Shown: positions 47,879 to 59,800 of the stretch, piece after piece
Layout of the letters: each line of letters starts with the position of its first letter
Position numbering within the stretch: the stretch's first letter is position 1
Origin: Guillardia theta CCMP2712
Taxonomy: Eukaryota; Cryptophyceae; Pyrenomonadales; Geminigeraceae
Assembly (NCBI RefSeq): GCF_000315625.1
Contig: NW_005434595.1
Span: forward strand, 338,351-402,350
Reading direction: 5' to 3'
DNA: 64,000 bases
Made by a program: the position numbers and the translations under genes
The notes under the pieces: model-generated
What the model was told of the DNA's origin: nothing
The model's database searches: none
What the model saw: only the letters and a program-made list of their open reading frames with translations

Positions 47879-49123
47879 TCAACACAACAAGGAATTGATG
47901 CGCTTCTTCTTCCCCTGGAGCATATCGCGAGCAGCTTCGATCATGAACCTCGGGTTCATGGCGATCTTTTCGGGGATCTGAGTAGAATTGATGACGTGGA
48001 CACCTCTCTTCTTGAGCGACTCAACCATCTTCTTCTGGCTGTCCTCCGCCACTGCGCGAGTGCAGTCTTCCAGAACATACACGACAAACCCACAGTCCAC
48101 CGCATCCAGCGCTGTGAATCCAACACAATAATCATACGCCAGGCCCACGACAAAAACTTCACTGACGTTGCGAGATCGCAGCTCCGCCCTCAGCCTTGTC
48201 TCGAAACTTCTGCAGTTGTCAAAGAATCCGCTATAGCTATCAACGCGAGAGTCTAATCCCTTGGACACCACAAAGTCTTCGTTTGTAACCGTCAGCTCAT
48301 TGTGAAACTCTGCTCCTTCGGTGTACTGAACACAGTGTCTGGGCCACATCACTTGTTCACCGGACGTTCCATCAGGAAGATTAACTCGCTTGCTGGAGAA
48401 GACTTGAGCGCCTGGATGATTGTCTACAAAGGAGATGTGATCGTGGGGGTGCCAGTCTCTGGTCAAGCCGACGATGTCAAACTTTTGACGCAAATCGTTG
48501 ACAGCATGAACTACATCGATCCCTTCCTTCACTGCAAGAGACCCATGCACGAAATCGTTCTGCAGATCAATAATGATCAGAGCCCTGTTTCCCACAACCT
48601 TAGGCATGAGCTCACGCATCTTGTGCGTAAAGGTGGAGAAGCTGACAAATCCCGTTCGTTCTGGATCAAAGACAGAAATCATGACGTCCTTGTCCTCTCC
48701 TGTCGCCACAAAGTTGGGGTTGATCTCGTGAAACAGCTGATCCAAGAACTCATTGAAGGCTTTTGGATCCATTGCGGCATCTCGTGTAAAGAAATTGAAG
48801 TTCCTTGCCAACTCAGCATCGGACAACCCGTCAACCAAACTGTAAGGCGGCTTCTGCTGGTAGTTCGAATGGATGACGACATCTCTTTTGTTGTTCTGTG
48901 GCTCTGCTTCGCTGACTGGTTGAAGCTGCTGCCGTGACGGGCTTGCACAAGCATTCTCGAAGAAGCTCACCAAGTCCCCGAAGAAGTTCGAACCCTGTAG
49001 AAAGTGCAGCTTCAGTGTTGTTCTCTATCTAATTTAGAATAGAGCCTTCAAAGAGGAACATACCGAACTTGAGTCATTGGTGTTCTGCTGTTTTGAGGGA
49101 TGGCAAGGAATCCACGAAGACAT
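47879..49123 (-). CDS. Nicotinamidase with N-terminal EF-hand-like domain
   Basis: Two exons, 49123-49064 and 48994-47879, give 391 residues. The C-terminal two thirds are an isochorismatase-fold nicotinamidase, which converts nicotinamide to nicotinate and ammonia in NAD salvage. The catalytic triad is visible: Asp163 (DLQNDF), Lys265 (SKGLD) and Cys310 (AYDYCV). The metal-binding DWHPHDH is at 200-206. Residues ~75-150 resemble an EF-hand region (FDPERTGFVSFSTF), as in the fly Naam-type enzymes, so calcium control is conceivable. The first exon adds only a polar start. No targeting peptide is evident, so it is likely cytosolic. Confidence 0.9.
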
Positions 49124-50016
49124 CGCCGCCTTACCTTTTCACAAGTACATGTACACCTCTGTCCTGCGCAAACAAGACGTCATGATCCCTCCACCGTCTC
49201 TGCATGCTCGGTAAAAATAAAATATCTTTGGAACAGCATCCTTGGAGAGTAGAATCACCGGGATAGAATAAATTTCATCTAGCTAATTGAGCAGAGACGA
49301 AGAAGAGATGAAGCGTGGAGGGATAGGTTGCAACATGGAACAAAAATGGGCGATAATCGATTACAAGGAAATGAGGGAGAGTCACAGTCCAGACGACCAG
49401 GGATCAATCAATCGATCAGGAGAGATCAAAGTTTGGGACAACAGGAAGAGGCAGACTTTGAACGAGAAGAGGTCAAAGGCGAAATAAGGGGGGAGACAGT
49501 TTCTGGCGGGGGAAAGAGCAGAGAGACATGAGAAAAGCAAATATAAGAGGGAGGAGAGGGGGAACATGGCCGGAAGATCATCCCAGCGCGAGGAAAATAC
49601 GATTTTTCCAAAGCGCCTGTCTCCATTGCTGTATGGTTCAGTGCGGTTTCCTGGCCGATCGTACCCCTGTACGCTCACACCCCCACACCCCTGGATACTA
49701 CTACCATCTACCGGAATACCCCGCTAGTAGGACTTATTGTACCCCACCCCCTATTTTACACCGAGATGAACCTGTATCACACCCCTGTTTGTTGACTCCA
49801 CAACCAGGTGTCAACTTCCATCCAACCTTCCACCCTACCTGTGTTTGAACCACTTGACCCCACCCTACCCACCCTCGGCAGACGACGCAGAAAACTATTA
49901 TAGCACCGTTACGGGTGCGCATATTTCGAGCCTTCTTGCTAAATTTGATGGAAACTAATTGAAAATTCAGCGATGAATTGAATCTCATTTTGCCCATACA
50001 TACACACACACAAGGA
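49124..50016. promoter_or_regulatory. Divergent spacer with several TACCCC tracts
   Basis: Between nicotinamidase (minus) and the HAD gene (plus). TACCCC occurs at 49662-49667, near 49712 and near 49741, with CACCCC/CTACCC words up to 49875. The nearest tract is about 140 nt from the HAD ATG. Upstream of these is a purine-rich stretch (49360-49560). No gene is supported. Confidence 0.45.
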
Positions 50017-51410
50017 ATGAAGGCAATGGTGCCTGCCCTCCTGTTGACCATGCAGGCGCGAGCGATGGGCCGAAGCGTCATATCCTCCCTCGCGGGTTTC
50101 TCACAGTGCAGCACTTTTATCTTGCCCTCTCCCTCCGCTACCGTCTCCTCTCTTAGGCCTGATCCATGGTATCAAAGGGCTAGGTTGGGAACGGACTGGT
50201 TGATACTTCGGAGACGAGCAAAGACGTTGAACGATGGCAGAAGGCACGTTCATCATGACTTTACGATGAATTCAGTTAGGACGTCGTCTGAGGAGCAACA
50301 AACTTCCGCGCCGTATACACCAATTGCTACACGCCCTCTCGTAATCAGCTTTGATCTCGACGACACCCTATGGCCTACTGTGGATGTGAGTCAGTGGGAA
50401 GCGAAATGTGTTGTAACGGTTGTGCCGAAGGTCGTGATGTCAGCAAACAGAGCGATGGAGAGTTGGCTCAACCTCAACTATCCAGGAACGCCGAATGCAA
50501 CGGCAATACAAGGGATAATGAAAGCTGAGAGGGAGAGAGCAAGGAAGGAATGCGAGGAACTTGGAGTTGAAGAGGTTAAGACCTGGGGGGTAGAGGAGGC
50601 AGCAGCGATAACTTGATAGCAGAAGCCGATGTCTTACACTGAGATGAGAATCACTGCTCTGCGTCTCGCAACTGAAGCAGCGGGATATTCGCGGGATGAG
50701 GCTGAAGCAGCTTCGAAGAATGCCTTTGACGTCTGGCTGCAAGAGAGAAATGTGATGCTTCTACTTCTTGTGATGATGACAATGATGACATCAGATCAAA
50801 CCTTTCATCAGATGATGATGATGATGATGATGATGATGATATGACATTGATGATGATAATTGCAGATATGGTGATGATGTTGATAATATTGATGGATCCG
50901 AATGGATGTTTCAGGCCGCAGGAGAAAGGCTTCTGTTTCCTGGTGCCGTCAGCGCCCTGCAGGAGATCAAGAGCATGTATCCGGGTGAGGGGAGGAGAGG
51001 AGGACAAGTTCGAGGAAGTTCTCACACTTGAGGATGAAAGATGTTCTTTTCGGAGCGATCACGAATGGGCGGGCCAACGTCACAGAGATGGGGAGCTTAA
51101 GGTCGCTCTTTGACTTTAGTGTGTCTGCAGAAGAACCGGAGGTGATGACTGTGGAGGCATGGCACTATGAATGATGGGCATTCTCCAGGTGTTCCCTGAC
51201 AGGAAACCCTCCACTCGTATATTCTGGGAGGCTGTGACACGTGCGGAAAAGAGGTTGAAAGATCGATCGCGGAGGAAGGATATTGATAGCCTAGTGCCGC
51301 ATCTCTCACGATGGATCCACGTTGGAGATGATCTGGTCAATGACATCCTGCCAGCTGGACAGATAGGAATGCGGACAGTATGGATAGAGGGGGCACAAGA
51401 CAGGTATTAG
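50017..51410 (+). CDS. HAD-superfamily phosphatase with N-terminal leader
   Basis: Six exons, 50017-50385, 50431-50574, 50623-50751, 50915-50984, 51041-51141 and 51189-51410, give 344 residues. All four HAD motifs are present: DLDDT with nucleophile Asp113 and Asp115, GAITNG (motif II), Lys277 (DRKPS) and the metal-binding GDDLVND (317-323). The cap follows motif I, as in the subfamily I enzymes related to HDHD/pyrimidine 5'-nucleotidases. About 100 residues precede motif I. They begin hydrophobic (MKAMVPALLLTM) and continue Arg/Ser-rich, which suggests import into an organelle. Substrate is not predictable. The donor at 50385 sits directly behind motif I, and the intron must be removed to keep the cap alignable. 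Confidence 0.82.
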
Positions 51411-51871
51411 ATTTCTTTTACCAGAGTTGTACCTTTTGAGATTGTGACAGATCCCAAGCTTTTTATTCCACCATGTCGGCTGATGAGAAGGCCAAGAAAG
51501 GTGAAGTCGAGCTGTTTGTAGTCAGACTTTGCTGTTTCCTTAAGACTATTTTCTGCTTGCTCTGACATGGATTGTAGACACGTTGATCGCAACCTGCAAC
51601 CCAGACTTTGCAATCTCTGCGGTGAACTTCACATGTTGATGTCGTTCCTTTGATGGCAGCAAAAACAGGTGACGCTCTTGCCCTCCTTGTTTGAGAGAGT
51701 TCAATGAACGATTTCATTGAGGAGGAGGGGCTGTCTTGGTGTCAGAGAAGACGAAAAGGAAGAGGTCAGGGAGATCAGTGGAGAGCTCCAGGCTTTGAGA
51801 GCACTCCTTCTCCTCAACGCCAGGGCAGATCATATTAGTTCCAAGAGCAACGCTTCTGTGCTTATCACGAA

Positions 51872-53604
51872 TCATCGAGCACCAGCAGCGCCTTGTCCTT
51901 CTCTCCTCAACTTGGCGATCCTTTTTCGTGCCTTGGGATTCTTCCTCTGCAGGTCAGTCAACCCCAGGAGAAAGAGTCTAGCGCTCGTGGACCTTCTTGT
52001 TGGGATCGAAGGCAGCTCGCACTTCGTTCGGCAAGTCCTGGACCCCTCCAGCAAACATCATGCTGTCGCTAGCGTTGCTCTCGAGCCATCCCTTGACTTT
52101 CTCTGTGTGCTTCCCGCACTGGCAAATCCGGTCATGGATGTGCCGATGGATGAGAGGAGGTGTAGTCAACTCACATGGATGTACCAAAAGCTCGGGAAGG
52201 GTGAAGTAGAAACGCCGAACTGAGAAGAATGGAGCCAGGGAGGAGTCCAATAGGTGTACCTGCTGACGAGTGAGCGCCAACAAGCTGTCACTCTTCCTCT
52301 ACCGTTTTTTGGGAATGTAGTAGAAGGGCGGGTTGCTACTGCAGGCCTTGTTGAGGATCAGGTCCTTGTAGTAATCTTTGGTGTATACCCAATTGGGCAT
52401 GAGAAGGAACCATGGCGATTTCTGCCTTGCTCGTCAGAATGTCTCGACTTGAGCAAGGGCTCACTGTTCTTGAGATGAAGTTCATCAGACGTTCAGGATG
52501 GTCTCCAGAGTAGGGAGGATTCGTGAGCAGGATGTCGTGGGAGGGAATTCTCTTGTCTTCGATTGCCTGTCGTTTCGTGTCAAAAATTTTGACATGCTGC
52601 TGCCTGCAGTCTGGGGGACAGCTTTGCACCTTGTAGAAGTCTTCTCGCTCGTTATAAACGTTTGGAAAGCCTTGGCGCATCAATCTCTTTTTGACGCTTC
52701 CGTTGCAGTAGTAACTAGACAAATACATGAGACAACATCATCAAGTTTTGAATCTCACGGATCATAAATCTTGACTGTGTTGTTGTCTTTCTTAAGAATA
52801 CCTTATCGTGTTGTGAGAAATTCGAGATATCACGAACATGAAACAGAACAACAAGAGTACCAGCAACATATTCCAAAACATGTGAAATATCTGCATAGGC
52901 CTCGGCTGGAGTTTCAGCATGATCAGCATCATCGATTTCGTATGGAAAATTCCCTGCTTGTGGTTCTGCTGGATCCTCTTCTGCATTCGAATTTTAGACG
53001 ATAGTTCGAAACCAGTGCAATGACCACATAAGCACCTGTCTTCTTTTGACAAGTCACTTTGCCTTTCTTTGTTGGCCTCGGAATATGAAATTCCTTATCT
53101 TTTCGTAGCATAGCTTTTACTGTCTTTTCCCTGCCCGCGTCTGAAATCGAATCAAGCTTTCTCTTATTCGATTCCTTTTTCTGGTCAGAAATCTGCTTAT
53201 TCGGTGCTTGCTCTGCCGGCGGATTCTTCTGACTTTCTACTCCCACGTGCTTCTTTGGGCTTCGTGTATCTTTCTTGTAGAGCTGTGAACGCGATGCTGT
53301 CTCGTCTTTTGACTTTCCTTGCAGTGCAGCCCCGCCCTTCGAATATTTCAAAACGTGCGAAGATCAAAGCAGAATTTACCTTTTTCTTCTTTGGGGTTTT
53401 TGACGCTTTGGCTTGACACGTTCGTTTATCATCGTGTTCTACTGTCTTGTTGTTCGTGGTTTCAATCCTCTGTTGATTGCTTGCACACGTTTTCTCTTTC
53501 TTCAACGCTCCTATTTTTTTAAGATAACGCTCTTTCAGTGACGGAGTGCTTGAATTGGCTTGATCGTTGAATTCGGATTTGTTCTTCTCTGATGTCTCTC
53601 GCAT
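51872..53604 (-). CDS. Conserved NPPY-motif methyltransferase-like protein with basic tails
   Basis: Ten exons: 53604-53380, 53336-53036, 52980-52861, 52801-52759, 52714-52630, 52566-52465, 52421-52303, 52259-52175, 52118-51993 and 51946-51872, giving 426 residues. The first 175 residues are Lys-rich and polar (nuclear or nucleolar type), as is the last exon. The core has a Rossmann-methyltransferase look: VKIYDPYYCNG (224-234), NVYNEREDFY, and the amino-methyltransferase motif NPPY at 274-277 inside HDILLTNPPYSGDHPERL. PWFLLMPNWVYTKDYY and PFPSFWYIH follow. I recall the same core in uncharacterised protist proteins. NPPY suggests an N6-adenine or glutamine N-methyltransferase; the target is unknown. 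Three of its introns are exactly 43 nt. Confidence 0.75.
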
Positions 53605-54490
53605 CCTGAATGCATGATCATATTCCAACCACGTGTGTTATTGTCCCGTCCTTTTCTCTTGCCATCTTCCTCCTACCTTCCCTTGTTTCATTGCTTGAGC
53701 TTGTTTGCCTCATCCTATGTCAAAGTTTCTTGAACTTTATCTCTTGTGTCTCTCTCCAAGCCGGGCTCTAACTCTATGTTCGCCTCCTTTCCTCCCGCCC
53801 TCTCGCCCTGCCTGCCTCTCTGCCTACCTCCCTACCTACCTCCATCTATCCATCCACCCACCCATCCACCCATTCACCCATCCACCCATCCCTTCCCTGC
53901 GGCCTAGTCGCATTATTTTCAGGGTCGTTACTCCGTAGAAACCATTTCATGCAACGGCTGTGGTGTCTATAACGGTTTTGATTTCCTTACGGTTGTTTAA
54001 CGTAACCGACACGACACCTGTCCGAGGGCATGTCCCAGGAGAGGGCAGAAGGGAGACAGGGAGAGATGGAGAGATAGGAGAGAGGAAGACGAGGGAATGA
54101 AGAGCTCTAAGACAATCGATTGAACAAGAAGCTCGAGTAGATACGAATGATGGAGATATGGGGAAGGGAGGAGAAGAAGATCTTGCTAACTCCTTTCGGT
54201 ACTGTCCTTTTGACTGAACTAGAGTATAAGCAGGAAATGTAGAGGGAATGGAAGGTTTATTCTACTGCATCGAAAAGTTGGATTCTATCGCATGAATGAT
54301 TTAAGATCATTAGCCTATACTAGAGTGAGAGTGAGTTAAGGCAGATATTTTATGATAGAACAACTAGTTGCTCAGGTTTCCGAGCACAACCTGGGAGGAT
54401 GAAGTGAAATTGGAAATATTTTTATGATGCGACTAAACTGTATCGTCTTCAGCAGGCTTTGTCGTTTTGGGAAAGTTCTAGCTGTCCAAT
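53605..54490. other. Divergent spacer with tetranucleotide repeat
   Basis: Between the methyltransferase-like gene (minus) and proteasome beta1 (plus). A pyrimidine-rich stretch contains CCAT/CACC tetranucleotide repeats at 53840-53900. The 400 nt before the proteasome start are AT-richer and lack the TACCCC tract seen at other starts. No gene is supported. Confidence 0.4.
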
Positions 54491-55251
54491 ATGCCAAGTT
54501 ACATGCCTGGCCCTGGTGTCGATGTGTCCGACCCAGCACTTGGAGTAAGAATCGCGAAATGTATTGGAAGAATACTTAAATTTACCTGCAGACAACGATC
54601 ATGGCCGTAGAATTCGATGGCGGAGTTGTATTGGGGGCTGATTCCAGGACATCTTCCGGCTCCTACGTGGCCAACCGAGTCTCGGACAAGATTACCTATG
54701 TTTCGGACAAGATTTATGTTTGTCGTTCTGGATCTGCAGCAGACACCCAGGCAGTAGCCGACATGATGAGGATGTATCTTGGGATGCATAGGTATCTTAA
54801 ATAATGTGTTTCACGGGTTCTGACATGACTGTCACCTAGCCTGGAAATTGGGAAAGACCCTGAAGTCCCCACCGCGGCAAACATTTTGAACCAAGTTTGC
54901 TACGAGAATAAGAACTATCTTATGGCTGGAATGATCTGTGCTGGATGGGATGAGAGGAATGGTGGTGTCGTGTACAGTATCCCCCTTGGTGGAGGACTTT
55001 TCCGTGAGTCTTACACGATTGGAGGCTCTGGCTCTGGATACATTTATGGCTATTGTGATGCTAACTTCCGTAAGGGAATGAGCAAACATGAAGCCCAAGA
55101 GTTTGTGAAGAATGCTATATCTCTCGCTATCTGGAGAGACGGATCATCTGGAGGAGTTATTCGTACTGTAACTATAACCAAGGATGGTGTTGAGCGTGAA
55201 ATGGTTCTCGGTGACAAGCTGCCGCATTTGGCCAAGGGATGGTGTCCATAA
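54491..55251 (+). CDS. PSMB6: 20S proteasome beta1 subunit (PSMB6/Pre3)
   Basis: Three exons, 54491-54544, 54592-54791 and 54840-55251, give 221 residues. Residues 1-18 are the propeptide. It ends in Gly at the exon boundary, so the catalytic Thr is the first residue of exon 2 ([20 protein letters not shown]). The active-site Asp17, Lys33 and the GSSGG loop are present. The sequence around [15 protein letters not shown] and the caspase-like site residues fit beta1 better than beta2 or beta5. The subunit cleaves after acidic residues within the core proteasome in cytosol and nucleus. The propeptide is short, as usual for beta1. Confidence 0.92.
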
Positions 55252-55489
55252 ACTTTCTTGCATGAGATGAATGAATTTCTATGTGTGGAAACTTTAGATA
55301 TAAAGTTTGCATGACAAAGTGTGCTCTGACCGTGCGCTTCCTGACACAATCCATTCAATTTCGTGGGGCAATTAAGGTTTGTGATTCACAACATTTATAG
55401 CTGAAACGTAAAGATGCCCAGGTCAGGATTCAAGTCTCCTCTTCCAGACTGAAATCTTTACTATAATTACAAGAATAGCCATGACATGA

Positions 55490-56254
55490 TCATTCACTCT
55501 TGACCCTCTTATTTCTCTTGTTGTCCGGCTGAGAGTTGTCCCTCTTATGTTTCTTGCCACTGTTCCGAATATCATTTTCGCTGCTAGTGTTCTTGCTACC
55601 CTTCCCACTCCTGGCAGCCTTTTGACCCACTCCCCAAGTTTTTTTTGGCTTCTTTGACTTCTTGCGGATCAGCTCGTGGTCTGATGAAGACTCCCCTGTG
55701 ACAGCAGCTCCCGAGTACAAGGTTTCCTCTTCTCGGAGATACTCGCCGACATCAGCCTGGTGAAAAACAACCACATCGGTTGCAGGCAACTTTCTACAAT
55801 CTTGAGTAGACCTTGCAGTAACTCCAAATCCTAGCGGAATGTCCGACATAGAGTAGACGACAACGCCTTGATGCTGAGGAGTGTTTTCTGTAATTCTACC
55901 CAGGCCAGCTTTGAGAACGTTATTTCCATACACGAAGGAAAGTTCCGATGAAGGTTTGACCCATACCTTATACTTCGCAAACTGTGCAAGATAGTCCAGA
56001 GCGGTGACGTGCAGCCTAAACTTCATCGATTTTGTGAATTTACCGAAGCAAGTGCCCATGTGAACTAAGAGCTTCTTGTCGGCATGCTGTGCCTTGTTTG
56101 CTAGGGCAACGCTGAGGTAGTAGACTCTCTCTTTCTGCAGCCTGAAGCAGTATTCTTCATCGGGTCTATCAATGAGGTGCTTTATGTTCCTTCCGATGTA
56201 AGTCGACAGCTTCTCAAACACGATCTTCGTCTCCTCTTCGGTCAGCCCCCGCAT
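55490..56254 (-). CDS. NIP7: NIP7, 60S ribosome-subunit biogenesis factor
   Basis: Single exon, 254 residues. Residues 1-180 align throughout with NIP7: [16 protein letters not shown], then the [15 protein letters not shown] region and [23 protein letters not shown]. The C-terminal PUA domain has [16 protein letters not shown] and [19 protein letters not shown]7 binds pre-rRNA in the nucleolus and is needed for 27S processing. The usual protein stops near residue 180; this one carries about 75 extra residues rich in Lys, Ser and Gly, probably a nucleolar-retention tail. The 5' end faces the pseudokinase gene, with TACCCC tracts right upstream. Confidence 0.93.
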   Translation of the reverse strand: MRGLTEEETKIVFEKLSTYIGRNIKHLIDRPDEEYCFRLQKERVYYLSVALANKAQHADKKLLVHMGTCFGKFTKSMKFRLHVTALDYLAQFAKYKVWVKPSSELSFVYGNNVLKAGLGRITENTPQHQGVVVYSMSDIPLGFGVTARSTQDCRKLPATDVVVFHQADVGEYLREEETLYSGAAVTGESSSDHELIRKKSKKPKKTWGVGQKAARSGKGSKNTSSENDIRNSGKKHKRDNSQPDNKRNKRVKSE

Positions 56255-56875
56255 CCTGCACGTGAAGTCTTCCGGGCGCTTCCACCCCCAACCCAGCAGT
56301 ACCCCTGCCTTTCCCTTTGAGTACCCCGCCCTAATTCGTTCAAAAGGTGGGTTGATTTTTCAGTGTAAAACAAACAAAAACCGTCTCCGATCGACGACTG
56401 GCCTGAAAAGGACTGGATAGAGCTGCTGATTTTTTAAGTAGGTCCTTGAAAACAGCAACCGGCAAACGCCTGGCCCGTCCTGCGGGGAGGGCCAAGCGAG
56501 AAGAGAGGAGAGTTATCGTGAGCACGAAGAGAAGCTGCTGCTTGCTCGTACGAAAATTTGAGGCCCAAGAGTTGAAAAGGAGGGGGAAGGGTGCAAGTAC
56601 TTGTTTCGATTATGCAGGGCTGACTTGCAAGACTCATAACTTCAACTCCTTCTCAAAGATCAACATTGGGAAACGTCAAGTCTGTGCCTAAAATTCGATC
56701 GAATTGTTTTGTTTCATGCTGCTGCTTTATTGAGAGAATCGTATACCCTCAAGTGGTTGCCCGGTTATTTGTCGCCGTGCAATCAGCGACTGCATGCCAA
56801 GCTCATTTGGTACCTACGCTGCCATCCTGAAACCGGTGTACTGGTAAACGCAAAAGTAGAAGCGATGAGGGCTGA
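56255..56875. promoter_or_regulatory. Divergent spacer with TACCCC tracts
   Basis: Between NIP7 (minus) and the pseudokinase gene (plus). TACCCC occurs at about 56301-56306 and 56322-56327 in a C-rich context, 45-75 nt upstream of the NIP7 ATG. A basic open frame without ATG (56446-56691) is not supported as a gene. Confidence 0.45.
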
Positions 56876-59800
56876 ATGAGCGTCTCATCAACTGAGATGT
56901 CCAGATCTTCGAGCATGAAGCATCGTCACCCCTCCCTGGCTGCTCAAGACAGAGAGAACAGATCCTTCGCATCAAATGGCACCGCAAGCCCCAAGTCGAC
57001 CTCCTCACCAAAAGGATTCACATTGGAGCCGGAGAAGGAAGAAGAGCCTGACAGGTGCGCGCGCGATATGGTGATATATGTCTGCACGTCTGGAGACAAC
57101 CGAAAGCGGATGATCAACCTCTCCAGAGGAGACACCTGGACAGACTTCTTCAAGAAAGCGCAGAAGAAACTCGAGGTTCCAATCGCTAGAGTTTTCAATT
57201 TACACGACGAAGTGAAGAGGCTGGTCGATGTGGTACAGGGAGATATTCTGCGGGTGAAACCAGCTCAGCACAAGCCCTTTGAAAATCGGAGCATGACCTC
57301 GAAGAACTTGTTGAAGACTAGAACGTTGCTGACCTTTCACTGGATGCGCTTCATGCGACTGATTTCGCTGCAATGTGTAAAGGGATACTTTATACATGAG
57401 TGCATTGTGCGGAACAAACGAAGCGAGACTTTGAAAGCGAAAAAAAGACAGAACTCTGCAGAAGTCATTATCAAACGATACTCTTCTTGCCCTTCACGAA
57501 GCCCAACAACTCTCTTGTCATATATTCTGCTTTGTTGGCAAGTAAGACATCCTCAGTTTGCTCGCTACCACGAAGCTTATCTGCAAACTGAACCAAGGAG
57601 ACAATTTCCAGTGTCGACCAAGTCAAAGCAGAGCGGAAGAGCTTTCAGAGCAGAGATCCTGGTGCTGGTGATGCCTCGCTTTCCTCACAACCTCGAAGGT
57701 CTGGTAGAGGAGAATTCTAAGACCGAGCTGAGTTTCAAATTTGAAGACATTGTAACCTGGATTGCTCAAATTTTGAACTTTCTGGTGCATCTTCATGGCG
57801 ACTTGAAAATGTCACATGGCAACTTGAAGTTGTCGAACATCCTGATCGACAACGAACGGAATGCTCGGGTGAGTGACATCGCCATGGCTCATGCTGACCC
57901 CAACTCCAGCTGTTTTAGCATGAGGCATTCCTCTAGCTTTGGGGGCTGTAGAGGCAAGAGCTCGCTCCTGAGGATACTCTCTCCCTATTCCAGTCCGGAG
58001 GCGTACACACACGGATTTGCTGGGGAGAAAGGAGACATCTGGGCGGTTGGATGTATCCTCATAGAGTTGGTGACGGTCAGAAGGATCTCAGATCGCGTGA
58101 ACAACAACATTCCTTTTGGATTGAGTCAGGGTACAGTCACTCAGGCCATCGGAGAAGTGACCATGAAGTATGAGGCCCTCGGATCCCTTGCAGAGTTTCT
58201 CCTCGAGTTTGATGTGTCCAAAAGGCCGAGTGCCTCGGAGGCTCTTGGGAAGTTGAAGAAAGACATTAATGTCGACCTCAACGTCCAAGATTTCATTCCT
58301 GTGTACGATGAGCAAGACGTTGCAAACGCTAAGTTTCTAGCAAGGAGCAATGACCTTCCATCGCTGGTGACCTCAATCACTAACGATCAATTGTTGCTGG
58401 GAAAGGAGTATGCAGCAGGAAAACTGAACGAAGTTTTAGCTCAAGAAAGAACCAAACGATTGAGCATGACAAATCTCTACTCTACATACAGGGGCAAAAT
58501 TTCTGGAGTGTCAGCTTTGTGTGATTGTCTGTTGAGAGGTAACGCAAATGCACAACATCATGCTGCGGCAGCTGTTCGTACGACTCTCCTCGAGGACGGA
58601 ATAGAAAATCATCTCAGCTTCTCTGACTTTCAAATTATCGTTGCGGCACTAACGATGGGCTCTGCCCACACTCAGATGCATGCAGCTGCTGCGATTTCCA
58701 ACGCTTGTTTCCGGAGCGACGACTGCCGGGAGCATCTCTTCCGGGCACACGGCATCGGGTCTCTCTGCGCGCTCATCTCGAACTCAGTGGCGTCGAGGTC
58801 GCATGTGGCTCATCTGCTGGTGATCGAGGCTTGCTCGGCCCTCCGAAACGCCTGCATCAATCACAAGGGAAACCAAGATGAGCTGACGCACTGTGAGGGA
58901 GTAGAACTGCTGATCAGAGTCATTCATGCTGAAGCTCAAGCATCTCACAGCAAAGACAAGAAGATCTTGTTGTATGAGAGCGTCGCCGGGGCTCTACGAA
59001 ATGCTTGCAATCAGCATAGTGGGAACTGTATGACGTTTGCGAGAAACATGGGAATGCATGCTGTGATGAACGTGATATTCTCTGCTCGGAGTGTTCAGCT
59101 TGAAGCAATCTGTGTCATCAGAAATGCATGTGTGGGTTACTATGAGAACAAGAATCATCTTTCGTCATGCGGTGCTTTCTGGAACTTCGCTCAGATCCTG
59201 AACTCTCATCCCGACAATCAAGTTATTTGCGAGGAAGTCGTCTCTGCGATCAGGTATGGCATCGTTGGCCACAACGCGAACAAGAATGCGGCAGGAGAAG
59301 CTGGGCTCATACGGTTGGTGGCTGCGACGCTTCTACCGGGGCCCTTGGAAGGGACTGAGCGGTGCAAGGAAGATGCGGCTGCTTGTCTGAGGATTCTTTG
59401 CGAAGAGTCTCCTGACAGAAGCTCCGAGCTAATGAAATGCTCGGGGATCCCAGGACTGATGCTGCTCGTCACGACCGGCTCGGCCTCCTCGCGTGAAGAA
59501 GGGATTGCAGCTCTCGCCAACGCCTGCAACGCCTACAGTATGAACATCGACCTCCTCACAAAGGAGGACATCGACGAGGTACACAAGCTCGACACGTCAT
59601 CACAGGCAAGTACTGCAATGACTAGGATGTACGCCAAGAGCTTGAAGATCATGATCAGAAACAGAGACTTGAACCCATGCGGCAACCTGTGCAGTGCGCA
59701 AGAGACGTCATATCTGCTGAGAGATTCTTTTACCACCTGGTGCCCTCGAAGCTCTGTGGTCAAGGAGATAGTCGAGAGTCCTCTGCTCGGAAGAAGAAAA

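Noticed and set aside
52568-52629. Reading the methyltransferase-like gene through 52568-52629 without splicing
   Set aside because: It is in frame, but GTGCAA...GACAG has donor and acceptor, and removal gives continuity between the EDFYK and DKRIPSHD segments like the family.
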